NCBI GenBank assembly: GCA_011523505.1
Contig: WTGP01000012.1
Location: forward strand, 1 to 64,000
Length of the DNA stretch: 64,000 bases
From: Gammaproteobacteria bacterium
Lineage (GTDB): Bacteria > Pseudomonadota > Gammaproteobacteria > Steroidobacterales > Foliamicaceae
Direction: 5' to 3'
Shown piece by piece: positions 1 to 9,086 of this stretch. The translations under genes were made by a program, and so were the position numbers. Under the pieces are notes generated by a model. That model did no database searches and was not told the DNA's origin. It saw only the letters and a program-made list of their open reading frames with translations. How positions within the stretch are numbered: the stretch's first letter is position 1; every line of letters begins with the position of its first letter.

Positions 1-187
1 ACCCGCGGGTTGAATGGTAAAAACTCCAGGCAAAGGCGGCGCGTTTGACGCATTCGCGCGCGCGGCGGCCTTTCTCCGCGAATACGCGCCAAATTTCGGG
101 CGCGTTCGCTGCGAGGTTTCCGGCGAGTAATGGCACAATAGTTCAATTCCGCGGCGACAAGCGCGGAACTGCTTGGGAGAGTGAGAA

Positions 188-634
188 ATGCGCGGTGTAA
201 ACAAGGTAATTCTGGTCGGCAACCTGGGGCACGATGTGGAAGTCCGCCAGATGACGAACGGCAACCCGGTGGCGAACATCCGGATCGCCACTAACGAGCG
301 ATGGACCCGGCGGGACACCGGCCAGGTCCAGGAGCATACGGAGTGGCACAACGTGGTGCTTTTCGGCCGCCGCGCCGAACTGGCGCAGCAGTACCTGCAG
401 AAGGGTTCACGGATCTACGTCGAGGGGCGCTTGCGCACGCGCTCCTGGCAGGACCGCGAGGGACAGGAACGGCGCAGCACCGAAGTGGTGGCCGATGACA
501 TGCAGTTCCTCGACCGGCGCGGCGGCGACGGCGACTACGACCAGCGGCGCCCCTCCCAGCCGTCCGGCAACGCCCAGCGAAGCAACCCCGGAGGCGCGGA
601 CTCCGGCGTCATGGACGACGAGGTCCCCTTCTGA
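188..634 (+). CDS. ssb: Single-stranded DNA-binding protein
   Basis: Coats single-stranded DNA in replication, recombination and repair and recruits partner proteins. The 148-residue product has the OB fold at about residues 4-108, opening with [12 protein letters not shown] and carrying the WHNVVLFG strand. A Gln/Gly/Pro-rich linker follows, then the acidic tip MDDEVPF, the conserved partner-docking peptide. Length is somewhat short for the family (usually 150-180). ATG 188 follows a GGGAG ribosome site at 175. The 187 bases upstream hold no convincing gene. miaB starts 51 bases downstream on the same strand, but the two are functionally unrelated. Identification is secure. Confidence 0.96.
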   Translation: MRGVNKVILVGNLGHDVEVRQMTNGNPVANIRIATNERWTRRDTGQVQEHTEWHNVVLFGRRAELAQQYLQKGSRIYVEGRLRTRSWQDREGQERRSTEVVADDMQFLDRRGGDGDYDQRRPSQPSGNAQRSNPGGADSGVMDDEVPF

Positions 635-685
635 ACCCGCCCCTCCCTCCCGGAAGAAGGGGGTGATCGAAGGCGCGCCTGGCTT

Positions 686-2026
686 ATGAGCGGCAAACTC
701 TTTATACGCACCTTCGGGTGCCAGATGAACGAGTACGACTCCGCGCGCATGGCCGACGTGCTGCGCGAGAGCCGCGGCTACACCCTCACCGAAAACCCCG
801 AGGAAGCCGACCTCGTACTGATCAATACCTGCTCGGTCCGCGAGAAACCCCAGGAAAAACTGTTCTCCGAACTCGGCCGCTACAAGGCCCTCAAGCGCAA
901 GCGCCCCGAAATGAAGATCGGCGTGGGCGGCTGCGTCGCAAGCCAGGAAGGCGAGGCCATAGGCAAGCGCGCGCCCTACGTGGACATCATATTCGGCCCG
1001 CAAACGCTGCACCGGCTGCCCGGCTTGCTTCAGCAGTCGGCCGCCGCTTCCACACCGGTAGTGGATATCGCATTTCCCGCCGAGGAGAAATTCGAGGAAT
1101 TGCCGGCGCCGAAGACCGCCTCGCCCGTAGCCCATCTGTCGATCATGGAGGGCTGCAGCAAGTACTGCTCGTTTTGCGTCGTGCCGTACACGCGCGGCGA
1201 GGAGATCTCCAGGCCGGTCGCGGACGTGCTGGCCGAGGCGATCCAGCTGGAGCGCCAGGGCGTGCGCGAAATCAACCTGCTGGGCCAGAACGTCAACGGC
1301 TATCGCGGAGTTGCGCCTTCGGGCGGACTCGAGGACCTCGCCGGGCTGATCCGCTACGTGTCGAAACTGAAGGGCATCGGCAGGATCCGCTTCACGACCT
1401 CCCACCCCATGGAATTCGACGGCCGGCTGATCGACGCCTACGCCCGCTTCGACAAGCTGCCTTCCTACCTGCACCTGCCGGTGCAGAGCGGCTCGGACAG
1501 CGTGCTGGCCCGCATGAAGCGCGGCTATACGGCAGACGAATACCGCGACAAGATCGCCCGCCTGCGGCGCGCCAGGGCCGGCATCAGCGTGGCTTCCGAC
1601 TTTATCGTGGGCTTTCCCGGCGAGACCGAAGAGGAATTCGCCGACACGCTGGCGCTGGTCGAGGACATCGGTTTCGACCAGTCCTTCAGCTTCATGTACA
1701 GCCCGCGACCGGGCACGCCCGCCGAACGGATGGAGGAGCAGGTGCCCCACGACGTCAAGCTCGGGCGGCTGCAGCGGCTGCAGGCATTGATTACCGGTCA
1801 GGCGCGGCGGATTTCCGCGCAAATGGTCAACACTTCACAGCGGATTCTCGTCGAGCGCCCGGCGCGCCGCGGCGAAGGCCTGCTGGCGGGTCGCACGGGC
1901 AACAATCGCTGGGTAAACTTTGACGGGCCGCCCTCGCTGATCGGGCGGTTTGTTGACGTTGCGATTACCGAAGCATTGCCGAATTCACTGCGCGGCCGGC
2001 TGCTGCCGGAATCTCTTGCAGCCTGA
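686..2026 (+). CDS. miaB: tRNA-2-methylthio-N6-dimethylallyladenosine synthase MiaB
   Basis: Radical-SAM methylthiotransferase that adds a methylthio group to i6A37 of tRNAs reading UNN codons. The 446-residue protein shows the three family parts: an N-terminal UPF0004 domain with cluster cysteines C12, C49 and C83; a radical-SAM core with the CSKYCSFC motif (C157, C161, C164); and a C-terminal TRAM domain from about residue 375. The motif GQNVNGY and the [11 protein letters not shown] segment are typical. It heads the conserved gammaproteobacterial series miaB-ybeZ-ybeY-corC, all on the plus strand here. The start is ATG 686. Confidence 0.96.
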   Translation: MSGKLFIRTFGCQMNEYDSARMADVLRESRGYTLTENPEEADLVLINTCSVREKPQEKLFSELGRYKALKRKRPEMKIGVGGCVASQEGEAIGKRAPYVDIIFGPQTLHRLPGLLQQSAAASTPVVDIAFPAEEKFEELPAPKTASPVAHLSIMEGCSKYCSFCVVPYTRGEEISRPVADVLAEAIQLERQGVREINLLGQNVNGYRGVAPSGGLEDLAGLIRYVSKLKGIGRIRFTTSHPMEFDGRLIDAYARFDKLPSYLHLPVQSGSDSVLARMKRGYTADEYRDKIARLRRARAGISVASDFIVGFPGETEEEFADTLALVEDIGFDQSFSFMYSPRPGTPAERMEEQVPHDVKLGRLQRLQALITGQARRISAQMVNTSQRILVERPARRGEGLLAGRTGNNRWVNFDGPPSLIGRFVDVAITEALPNSLRGRLLPESLAA

Positions 2027-2040
2027 GGCTTTCCCCCACC

Positions 2041-3054
2041 CTGAATAGCCAGGTTCATACCCAGGAGGTTGTCCTCCGGCCCGCGGACAATGGCGCGCTG
2101 GCCAACCTGTGCGGGGAATTCGACAGGCACCTGCGCCAGATCGAACAGGGCCTGGGCGTGCGGATTTCAAGCAGGGGCAACCGGTTCCGCGTGCGCGGCT
2201 CGAAAGAGGCCATCAGCGCGGGCGCCCTGGCGCTGACCGAGCTGTATCGCATGGCCGGCGAGGAATCGCTGGATGCGGCCCGCATCCAGGCTTGCCTTGC
2301 GGAATGCGCCGAAAGCGCCGGCCGCCAACCGGCGGCCAACGGCAGCGGCGTCGAAGGGGATTCGTCCGGTGGCCGGGACGGCGATGAAGACGTGCAGCCG
2401 GTGGTCGTGACGCCCCGGATCCGCGTGCGTCCGCGAGGCGCCAATCAGCGCCGCTACGTCAAGGAGATTCGTTCGCGCGATCTGACCTTCGGCATCGGGC
2501 CCGCCGGGACCGGAAAGACCTGGCTGGCGGTGGCCTGCGCGCTCGAGGCGCACAGCGCCGGACATGTGCAGCGCATCGTTCTGGTGCGTCCGGCCGTGGA
2601 GGCCGGCGAGCGGCTGGGTTTCCTGCCCGGCGACCTGGCCAGCAAGGTCGATCCCTACCTGCGGCCGGTTTACGACGCGCTCTACGCGATGCTGGGGCCG
2701 GAACGGGTCGCCCGCTGGCTGGAACGCGGCGTGATCGAGGTGGCGCCGCTGGCCTACATGCGCGGCCGATCGCTCAACAGCAGCTTTGTCATACTCGATG
2801 AAGGCCAGAACACCACGCCGGAGCAGATGAAGATGTTCCTGACCCGGTTCGGCGCCGATTCCCGCGCCGTCGTCACCGGGGACATCACGCAAGTGGATCT
2901 TCCCTCCGATCGCGAGAGCGGCATGCGCCACGCGCTAAGGATACTCAAGTCCGTCCCGGGTATCGCGACCGTCTATTTCACCTCGCGCGACGTGGTCCGT
3001 CACGCCCTGGTGAAAAAGATTCTCGAGGCCTACGGCGCAACGGAAAAGTCATGA
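2041..3054 (+). CDS. ybeZ: PhoH-family ATPase YbeZ, non-standard start
   Basis: PhoH-like P-loop NTPase acting with YbeY in rRNA maturation and RNA quality control. Walker A is GPAGTGKT and Walker B is ILDEGQNTT; VRPAVEAGERLGFLPGDL and FLTRFGADSRAVVTGD are family hallmarks. The first conventional start in frame is GTG 2158, but homology clearly begins earlier: the upstream codons encode EVVLRPADNGALANLCGEFD, matching the N-terminus of E. coli YbeZ. From the in-frame stop at 1954 to 2158 there is no ATG, GTG or TTG, so translation must begin at a rare codon (CTG 2041 or 2023, ATT 1975) or the sequence has an error here. CTG 2041 is my provisional choice. The stop overlaps the ybeY start as ATGA. 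Confidence 0.9.
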   Translation: MNSQVHTQEVVLRPADNGALANLCGEFDRHLRQIEQGLGVRISSRGNRFRVRGSKEAISAGALALTELYRMAGEESLDAARIQACLAECAESAGRQPAANGSGVEGDSSGGRDGDEDVQPVVVTPRIRVRPRGANQRRYVKEIRSRDLTFGIGPAGTGKTWLAVACALEAHSAGHVQRIVLVRPAVEAGERLGFLPGDLASKVDPYLRPVYDALYAMLGPERVARWLERGVIEVAPLAYMRGRSLNSSFVILDEGQNTTPEQMKMFLTRFGADSRAVVTGDITQVDLPSDRESGMRHALRILKSVPGIATVYFTSRDVVRHALVKKILEAYGATEKS

Positions 3055-3503
3055 TTCAGGTTGCGATCCAGGACGCTTCGGACCTTGTTCCCAAAGCCGA
3101 ACTGTCCGGCGCGGGGATACGGGAACTGGTGCGCAGCAGCCTGACGCGCTTCACGCGCGAAGGCGCGGTGACCGTGCGGCTGGTCGAGGAAGCCGAGAGC
3201 CGCGAACTGAACCGGAGGTGGCGCGGCGTCGACCGGCCCACCAACGTGCTGGCCTTTCCGTCGGACCGCGAACTGGGAGAAATCGGCGACATCGTGATCT
3301 GCATGCCGCTGGTGCGCTCGGAATCCGGCGGCCGCGGCTCCACGCCGGGCGCGCACCTGGCCCACCTCGTCGTGCACGGATCGCTGCACCTGGCGGGGCT
3401 TGACCACCACGATCCGGAGCAGGCCCGGACGATGGAGTCGCTCGAATCGGAACTGTTGACGCAGGCCGGATGGCCAGACCCCTGGGCGGAGGAGCGCGAG
3501 TGA
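3051..3503 (+). CDS. ybeY: Endoribonuclease YbeY, 16S rRNA maturation
   Basis: Zinc-dependent single-strand RNase needed for 16S rRNA 3'-end maturation and late-stage 70S quality control. The 150-residue protein has the UPF0054 metal site H-G-x-L-H-L-x-G-x-D-H near residues 110-120 (VVHGSLHLAGLDHHD). The segment WRGVDRPTNVLAFPS is also diagnostic. ATG 3051 overlaps the ybeZ stop by four bases and its own stop overlaps the corC start, so the three are translationally coupled. Family length is typical. Confidence 0.95.
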   Translation: MIQVAIQDASDLVPKAELSGAGIRELVRSSLTRFTREGAVTVRLVEEAESRELNRRWRGVDRPTNVLAFPSDRELGEIGDIVICMPLVRSESGGRGSTPGAHLAHLVVHGSLHLAGLDHHDPEQARTMESLESELLTQAGWPDPWAEERE

Positions 3504-4306
3504 GCGGCGCCCGGGAATTCCTGGGGCGGCTGGCAGGACGCGGGCGGCTCACCCGCGACGGCTTGCTGGGACAGCTGGCGCAACTGGCAGGCGTGAAGGA
3601 GATCACACCGGGCGAGAAGGCGATGATAGAAGGCGTCCTGGAAGTCTCCCGGCGCGAAGTGCACGAAGTGATGGTGCAGCGTTCCAGCATGGTGGTCCTG
3701 CGCCTGGACGACAGCCGCGAAAAGCTCCTGTCCACGATCATCAGTTCCGGCCACTCACGTTTCCCGGTCATCGGCGAGAACCGCGACGAGGTGGTCGGGA
3801 GTCTGCTGGCCAAGGACGTGCTGCGGGCCCTTACGGATTCGCCGGAAGGCACGCTGGAAATCAAGCCTTTGCTGAGGCCCGTAACGCTGATTCCCGAAAC
3901 CAAGCGCCTGGACGCCCTGCTGGACGAGTTTCTCCGTGGCCGCAATCATCTCGCCGTGGTCGTGGACGAGTACGGCGGGACCGCCGGGCTGCTCACGATT
4001 GAAGACGTCCTGGAGCAGATCGTGGGCGAGATCGGCGACGAACACGATCCCGAGCAGGCGCCGGAACTGGTGCGGCAGGACGACGGCAGAATACTGGTCA
4101 GCGCCAAGATGCGGATCGAGGAATTCGACGAGGAGATCGGATCGGAGCTGGATACCGGCGAGTTCGACACGGTGGGCGGGCTGGTCATTCATCGCCTGGG
4201 CCGATTGCCCAGGCGGGGCGACTCCGTGGAAGCCGGAGGATGGCGCTTCGAGGTCGTCTCGGCCGACCGGCGACGGGTCAAACGGCTCCGCGTCAGCCGG
4301 GTCTAG
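3500..4306 (+). CDS. corC: CorC/YbeX-type CBS-domain protein
   Basis: Cytosolic CBS-pair protein of the HlyC/CorC family, linked to magnesium and cobalt efflux or resistance and encoded with YbeZ and YbeY in most gammaproteobacteria. Two CBS motifs span about residues 55-185 (RFPVIGENRDEVVGSLLAKD; VVDEYGGTAGLLTIEDVLE), followed by a CorC_HlyC transporter-associated domain at about 195-265. I prefer GTG 3500 (268 residues) over ATG 3470: GGAGGAG at 3488 is well placed and the GTGA overlap matches the coupling seen upstream. The 3' end overlaps the opposing cytochrome gene by 4 bases. The usual next gene, lnt, is displaced and inverted. Confidence 0.92.
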   Translation: MSGAREFLGRLAGRGRLTRDGLLGQLAQLAGVKEITPGEKAMIEGVLEVSRREVHEVMVQRSSMVVLRLDDSREKLLSTIISSGHSRFPVIGENRDEVVGSLLAKDVLRALTDSPEGTLEIKPLLRPVTLIPETKRLDALLDEFLRGRNHLAVVVDEYGGTAGLLTIEDVLEQIVGEIGDEHDPEQAPELVRQDDGRILVSAKMRIEEFDEEIGSELDTGEFDTVGGLVIHRLGRLPRRGDSVEAGGWRFEVVSADRRRVKRLRVSRV

Positions 4307-4746
4307 AGGGTATTCAGGTAGGCGATCAGGGCCCGGCGGAGTTCTTCCCCGGGAAGACCCGCAAAACTCATGCTCGTGCCGGGAACCATTTCCGCCGGGC
4401 GCCGCAGCCAGAGATCCAGGTTTTCCTCGCTCCAGACAAAATCCTCGGCCCGCAACGCGTCGGAATAGACCGAACCCTCCGCGCTCGCCACCGGCCGATT
4501 GACGATTCCCGCCAGGTGCGGACCGATCTTGTCGCCGGGGTCCGCCTCCGTGGCGTGGCAAGCCTGACAGAGAATGTAAAGCCGTTTCCCCTGCGCCAGC
4601 AGTCGGGGGTCGGGAGTTTCGCCGGCCGCCGCGTCCTGTTCCGGCGGAACATCCTGGTCGGCAAACGACAGGGCGGCGGTTCCGCAGAGCAGGGCCGCGC
4701 ACAGGGCGCCCGCCGCGATCGGCCGCGTATTACCCGAAAACTTCAT
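4303..4746 (-). CDS. Small exported c-type cytochrome
   Basis: Monohaem cytochrome c of 147 residues. A Sec signal peptide covers residues 1-29 (ALCAALLCGTAALSFA). The haem motif CQACH lies near residue 60; a downstream Met in the MVPGTSMSFAGL segment is the probable sixth ligand, giving a class I c fold. Its ATG overlaps the stop of the upstream flavin amine oxidase (ATGA), so the two are translationally coupled. I infer that it takes electrons from that oxidase in the periplasm, as cytochrome CycN does for NicA2 in nicotine-degrading Pseudomonas. A general electron-carrier role is the alternative. Confidence 0.88.
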   Translation of the reverse strand: MKFSGNTRPIAAGALCAALLCGTAALSFADQDVPPEQDAAAGETPDPRLLAQGKRLYILCQACHATEADPGDKIGPHLAGIVNRPVASAEGSVYSDALRAEDFVWSEENLDLWLRRPAEMVPGTSMSFAGLPGEELRRALIAYLNTL

Positions 4747-6230
4747 GCGCTCTGAAGGATTTCGAATGCGGCCCTCTCGCCGCTCTCGAACGCCGCCTCC
4801 ATCCCGAAGTCCATGCGCCGGGTGTGTTCTCCCGCGAAGTGCAGGCGGTGGTGCGGCACGATCATTTCCCTGGCGAACCTGGAGATCTGGCCCGGACCGA
4901 ACAGGTGGCGGCACCCCTGGATCAGGGGGTTCTTGCGCCATCCGTACAGGTCCACGAAGCGCATCTTCCCCTTGGTCGAGGGCCGGATCCTCGCGATTTC
5001 CGATTCGATCAGGGCGAGGGCCTGGTCGTCGGGCATCTGGTCGATCCGCGCCGCGGAAGGGCCGGTGAAAATTACCGAGAAGCGGTGCGTGTCCTCTCCG
5101 GGAAGCTTGTCCAGCACCACCAGCGTCTGAATGGTTTCGTCGCTGAAGAACGACGGTTCCAGCCCGTCGTCTTCCCAGTACGGTTCCTCCACAACCCCCC
5201 AGGCGCGCGTCGTGCCGCGGTAGCCCAGCGTCAGCACCGCCTCGGCCTGGCGGCCCGAGAATCCCGGCGAAACCGAAATATTGCGCAAGGTAGTGAACGG
5301 CATGGCGGAAACCACGAAATCGGCCCGGTAGCGGCTGCCGTCCAGGCAGCGGATTTCGGCGTCCGACCCCGACATGTCGATCCCCGCGACCACCTTGCCC
5401 AGCCTGACCCGGTCGCCCAGCGCGGCGGCCATCGCTTCCGGCAGTCTCGACGTGCCGCCCGCTATCGTCCGCACCGGGAAGGTTTCCTCGCCTTCCTCGC
5501 GCGTGGCCGCCAGGCCGAACGGCGTATCCGCGGCCTGGGTCTGCGTCCTTCCGAAATTCGCGTCGAACATGGTCCGGGTCCGCTCCTGCATCATGCCGAG
5601 GCTGGAAGTCATGCGCAGATCCATGGGGACGCCCGCCAGCCGCAGGGCGGCCTCCGAGACGCCGTTGTTGATGAACAGTTCGCGCATCGAGATGTCGTAG
5701 GCAGCGAATTCCGGGGACAGCCAGTCGTCCAGGTTTATCAGCGGGTTCAGCCGCGACAACAGGCCCATGCCCACCATGATCGGCAGGAGTTCACGCTCAT
5801 TGTCGGCCATCCTGTTGACCGGTGAATCGGCCCAGTCCGCGGACTTCACCCATGTCCCGTCCACGTAGTTGGACATCGGCAACATGCTGCGGGTGTCCGG
5901 CAGAAGCTCGACGTCAAGCCGGGAGCACAGGTCGATGGCCCGCGCATAAGAACGGCCCACCTCGCTGGCGCCGTATTCCGGGCGGGTCTCGACGCCGTCG
6001 GCCGTATGGGCGCGTCCGCCGACGCGGTCCGATCCCTCCAGCAGTATCACGTCGATGCCGAACTCCGAAAGCAGCAGGGCGCAGTTGAGTCCCGACAGGC
6101 CGCCACCGATCACGACGGCCGTGGTCTTTTCGGCTGCGAAGCTCGCCGCCGGCTTCAGGAACGGGTAGGAAAGAGACAGGGCGGAAAGTGAAAGCGCTCC
6201 CTTCAGGACCTGTCTTCTTCTCACACTCAT
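4743..6230 (-). CDS. Tat-exported flavin amine oxidase/dehydrogenase
   Basis: FAD-dependent amine oxidase family protein, 495 residues. The N-terminus carries a twin-arginine signal (RRRQVLKGALSLSALS), predicting folded export to the periplasm. The dinucleotide fold follows (VVIGGGLSGLNCALLL, then LLEGSDRVGGRAHT), and the C-terminal FAD motif FAGEHTRRMDFGMEAAFESG is complete. The substrate cannot be read from sequence; family members act on monoamines, polyamines, nicotine-type amines or amino acids. The coupled cytochrome c suggests a dehydrogenase passing electrons to haem rather than an oxygen-using oxidase. The pair lies between corC and lnt, interrupting a widely conserved order. Confidence 0.88.
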   Translation of the reverse strand: MSVRRRQVLKGALSLSALSLSYPFLKPAASFAAEKTTAVVIGGGLSGLNCALLLSEFGIDVILLEGSDRVGGRAHTADGVETRPEYGASEVGRSYARAIDLCSRLDVELLPDTRSMLPMSNYVDGTWVKSADWADSPVNRMADNERELLPIMVGMGLLSRLNPLINLDDWLSPEFAAYDISMRELFINNGVSEAALRLAGVPMDLRMTSSLGMMQERTRTMFDANFGRTQTQAADTPFGLAATREEGEETFPVRTIAGGTSRLPEAMAAALGDRVRLGKVVAGIDMSGSDAEIRCLDGSRYRADFVVSAMPFTTLRNISVSPGFSGRQAEAVLTLGYRGTTRAWGVVEEPYWEDDGLEPSFFSDETIQTLVVLDKLPGEDTHRFSVIFTGPSAARIDQMPDDQALALIESEIARIRPSTKGKMRFVDLYGWRKNPLIQGCRHLFGPGQISRFAREMIVPHHRLHFAGEHTRRMDFGMEAAFESGERAAFEILQSA

Positions 6231-6274
6231 TTCCGCTCCTCCAAAGCCGTGAACGCCTTCCGCCCGCCCTTCGG

Positions 6275-7816
6275 TCAGGCGCCGCGTCTGCGGATTCTAA
6301 CTGTTGCGGGAAGCGCGATTCCCAGCAACAGGCACAGCACGACCACGGGCAATTCTCCGTAGCGCACGTAGGGCGTCGCGCCGGCCAGCCGCGGCACGCT
6401 TACGTCCAGGAAGCCGCCTTCGTACTTCGGCAGCCGGTCGATGATGCGGCCGCCGGGATCGACCGCCGCGGTAATGCCGGTGCCGGTTGCGCGCAGCAGA
6501 TAGCGGCCGGTTTCCATCGCGCGCACGCGCGCCATGTCCAGATGCTGCTCGAGGGCGACGGTGTCGCCGAACCAGCCGTCGTTGCTGATGTTGACGAGGA
6601 CTTCCGCCGCCGGCGCCCATCTTCGCTGCTCGGAACCGAAGGCCGCCTCGTAGCAGATGCTCACGCCGCAGACCGCCTCTCCCGCCGTGAGCGGCGCCTG
6701 TCCGGCCGGCCCCGGAACGAGATCGCTGGCGGGAAGGTTCATGCTCAGCAGCCAGTCCCTTATCCCATCGGGCACGGGAAAGAACTCCCCGAAGGGCACC
6801 AGGTGGTGCTTGTGATAGGTCCCCTGGCCGTTGCCCAGCACGATCAGGGAATTGAACCGGCCTGCATCGGTTTCGGTGAGTATCCCAAGCGCCAGGGCGA
6901 GCCGCCGGGTGCTCATCAGGCGGTCCATTTCGTCAAGATAGTCGCGGACGGAATCCTGCGTCCGGGTGACTGCGACCTCCGGCCAGACGATCAGCGCCGG
7001 CCCCCGAGAATCGCCGGGCATCGGTTGTCCGAAGCTCAGCTTTTCGTACCGGTCAAGGGTCGGCACAAACTCCTCTGCCAGCCACTTTCTCTCCTGGGGA
7101 ATGCCGCCCTGCACGAGCCTCGCGTGCAGTTGGCCCCGCGACTCGCCATCCTGCGCCGGAAGCGAAATCTGCCCCAGCCCCGCGGCGCCGCCAAGCAGCA
7201 GGAGCAGGCCCGCGGCCCGCGTTACCGGGCTTTGCGCGCTGCGCCAGACAAGCAGGCATGCGCCGGCCAGCAATACCGTCGCCAGTCCCACCAGGTACAT
7301 GCCGCCCAGGGACGCCAGCATTGTCGGGAGTCGTCCGGCAAAGACGGGAGCGGTGAGGTAACCGGCGCTGAGCCATGGGAATCCCGTGAAAACCCAGCCC
7401 CTGAGCCACTCGGTCAGTACCAGGACGCAAGGCAGCACGAGCAGCAGCGCCGTCCAGGGTCTTTTCGGCTGCATGCGTGCCGCCCAGTAGCCGCCCAGGG
7501 CATACCAGCAGCCCATCAGGGCCGCGAGCAGGACGACCAGCGCGACGGCCAGCGCGACCGGCCCGCCGTTGACGATGCGCACGCTGTGATAGATCCAGTA
7601 ACAGCCGGCAGCGAAGGCGCACAGTCCGAAGGCGAAGCTTCCCGCCGCGGCCGCCTTCGGGTTGTTGGCGGCCCGCTCGCCCGCCCACAGCGACAGGAGC
7701 AGGGTCAGTCCCGCCATGCCGACGAACCACCGGACCAGCGTCCACTCCGGGTAGAAGCAGAAAGCCGCCGCCCAAAGCAGCCCTGCCAGCGCGCCAGTGG
7801 GAATCGTCCTGTTCAC
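6275..7816 (-). CDS. lnt: Apolipoprotein N-acyltransferase
   Basis: Inner-membrane enzyme that adds the third acyl chain to the N-terminal Cys of lipoproteins using phospholipid donors. The 513-residue form has about six N-terminal membrane segments, then a nitrilase-like periplasmic domain holding the triad motifs WPEVAVT (Glu), KHHLVPFGEFFP (Lys) and GVSICYEAAFG (Cys), and a final membrane segment. The start is uncertain: GTG 7816 gives a normal N-terminus (NRTIPTGALAGLLWAAA), whereas the longer open frame to 7999 would run into the divergent gene at 7885. No clear ribosome site precedes 7816. In relatives lnt follows corC directly; here it is inverted and separated. Confidence 0.94.
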   Translation of the reverse strand: MNRTIPTGALAGLLWAAAFCFYPEWTLVRWFVGMAGLTLLLSLWAGERAANNPKAAAAGSFAFGLCAFAAGCYWIYHSVRIVNGGPVALAVALVVLLAALMGCWYALGGYWAARMQPKRPWTALLLVLPCVLVLTEWLRGWVFTGFPWLSAGYLTAPVFAGRLPTMLASLGGMYLVGLATVLLAGACLLVWRSAQSPVTRAAGLLLLLGGAAGLGQISLPAQDGESRGQLHARLVQGGIPQERKWLAEEFVPTLDRYEKLSFGQPMPGDSRGPALIVWPEVAVTRTQDSVRDYLDEMDRLMSTRRLALALGILTETDAGRFNSLIVLGNGQGTYHKHHLVPFGEFFPVPDGIRDWLLSMNLPASDLVPGPAGQAPLTAGEAVCGVSICYEAAFGSEQRRWAPAAEVLVNISNDGWFGDTVALEQHLDMARVRAMETGRYLLRATGTGITAAVDPGGRIIDRLPKYEGGFLDVSVPRLAGATPYVRYGELPVVVLCLLLGIALPATVRIRRRGA

Positions 7817-7884
7817 TGCCGGCCGCGTGCTATGCTCGAAGCGTCGAGCGGGATTTCTTCCCGGGAAGTTGGGGGCTTTCGCAC

Positions 7885-8310
7885 ATGTTGAAGAAGATCT
7901 GCGGCTTGTATCTCTTTGCCGTTGCCGTACTGGTCGCGGTCCACACGGTGGTCGAGCCCTTGTACCACGCATCGGGACCCGGCCAGCCCTACAGTCCATT
8001 CTGGACCATAGTGAACCCGTTGACCGCGCTGGCCATTGTATTGGGCACGGTTTTCAGCTACACGCGCAAGACGGGCGCGGGAGGCGAGACGGTCACTCGC
8101 GAGTTCCTGACGGCCAACACGCTGTTTTACGGATTCCTGTTCGTGGGGATCATGTTCTTCTGGAACTGGTTCAACCTGTTGAATCCCGCCTTCACCGCCA
8201 TAGGAGAGGACACGGTATCGCTGGTATGGATCGTCGTCGACGCCGGTGTGGCCTTGCTTGCGGGCGCCGCCGGGATTCACTTGCTGCGGAGCGGCGCCGA
8301 AGGCGGATAG
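7885..8310 (+). CDS. Four-helix membrane protein, unknown function
   Basis: 141-residue integral membrane protein with about four hydrophobic segments (near residues 5-22, 40-58, 78-96 and 108-130) and few charges. I do not recognise a family motif. ATG 7885 is preceded by a GGGGGC stretch. It is divergent from lnt across 68 bases and sits 2 bases ahead of the Tsx-like channel gene, so the two are probably co-transcribed. The short polar loops suggest no catalytic domain. A role with the neighbouring outer-membrane channel is inference only. Confidence 0.7.
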   Translation: MLKKICGLYLFAVAVLVAVHTVVEPLYHASGPGQPYSPFWTIVNPLTALAIVLGTVFSYTRKTGAGGETVTREFLTANTLFYGFLFVGIMFFWNWFNLLNPAFTAIGEDTVSLVWIVVDAGVALLAGAAGIHLLRSGAEGG

Positions 8311-8312
8311 CC

Positions 8313-9086
8313 GTGCGGCCCCTTGCGCGCGCGGCGGCAATCGGACTGCTTCTATCCGCATGCGCTCCTTCGGGTCATGCGTTGGATTGGAGCGACAGCG
8401 AACTGCACCTGCAGTACGGGCAGCTCGACGTTCCTTCGTTCGCCGGCGGCGGCAGGGCGAAACATCTGATCACCACCGTGCAGCACGCGCACGGCTGGAA
8501 ATACGGCGACAACTTCTTCTTTCTGGACATGCTGGATTCGCGGGAGTCCGGCTTCCAGGATTTCGATCTTTATGGCGAGTGGTACTCCAATTTCAGCCTG
8601 TCGAAGATTGCGGGCAGAAAAATCGGCGGCGGGCTCATCGCAGACATCGGGCTGGTCCTCGGAATCAACTGGGCCGATGACGCCAACGTCGTCAAGTACC
8701 TTCCGGGGATCCGCCTGTCGCTGGACCTGAACGGATTCGCGTTCGCCAACCTGGACATCACCGCGTACGTCGACGACAGCAAGGGCGTCGCATCGGGCGG
8801 AGCGCCGCGAGAAAGCGATTCGTACATGGTGGACCTGAGTTTCGCGCGTCCCTTCACGCTGGGCGGGCATGACTTCAGCCTGGAGGGGCACATCGAATAC
8901 ATTGGCAGCCGCAGGAACGTTTTCGGCGACAATGTCGACGGCTGGCTGCTTGCGCAGCCTCAACTACGCTGGAGGGTCACTGAACGATTATGGATGGGTA
9001 TCGAATATCAATACTGGATGAACAAGCTCGGCGACGGGGCTACCGACGAGAATACCGTGCAGGCCCTGCTGGTATGGCAGTTCTAG
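8313..9086 (+). CDS. Tsx/OmpK-like outer-membrane channel
   Basis: 257-residue exported beta-barrel protein. GTG 8313, two bases after the preceding stop, gives a signal peptide (RAAAIGLLLSACAPSGHA) and then WSDSELHLQYGQLDVPSF. The segments HGWKYGDNFFFLDML and DFDLYGEWYSNFSLSK resemble Tsx/OmpK nucleoside-specific porins, and amphipathic strands continue to a terminal Phe (ALLVWQF), the usual outer-membrane assembly signal. The SPACE between Ala and Cys in the leader resembles a lipobox, but the barrel end argues for an integral porin. The 3' end overlaps the next gene by 13 bases. The transported solute is unknown. Confidence 0.68.
   Translation: MRPLARAAAIGLLLSACAPSGHALDWSDSELHLQYGQLDVPSFAGGGRAKHLITTVQHAHGWKYGDNFFFLDMLDSRESGFQDFDLYGEWYSNFSLSKIAGRKIGGGLIADIGLVLGINWADDANVVKYLPGIRLSLDLNGFAFANLDITAYVDDSKGVASGGAPRESDSYMVDLSFARPFTLGGHDFSLEGHIEYIGSRRNVFGDNVDGWLLAQPQLRWRVTERLWMGIEYQYWMNKLGDGATDENTVQALLVWQF

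Noticed and set aside
14-130. 38-codon open frame upstream of ssb (MVKTPGKGG...)
   Set aside because: It has no ribosome site, an in-frame stop directly before it at the window edge and no recognisable similarity. Base composition alone could produce it.
407-1822. Long minus-strand open frame opposite ssb and miaB
   Set aside because: It is antisense to two secure genes, has low-complexity Gly/Ala/His/Arg composition and no motif; such frames are usual in GC-rich DNA.
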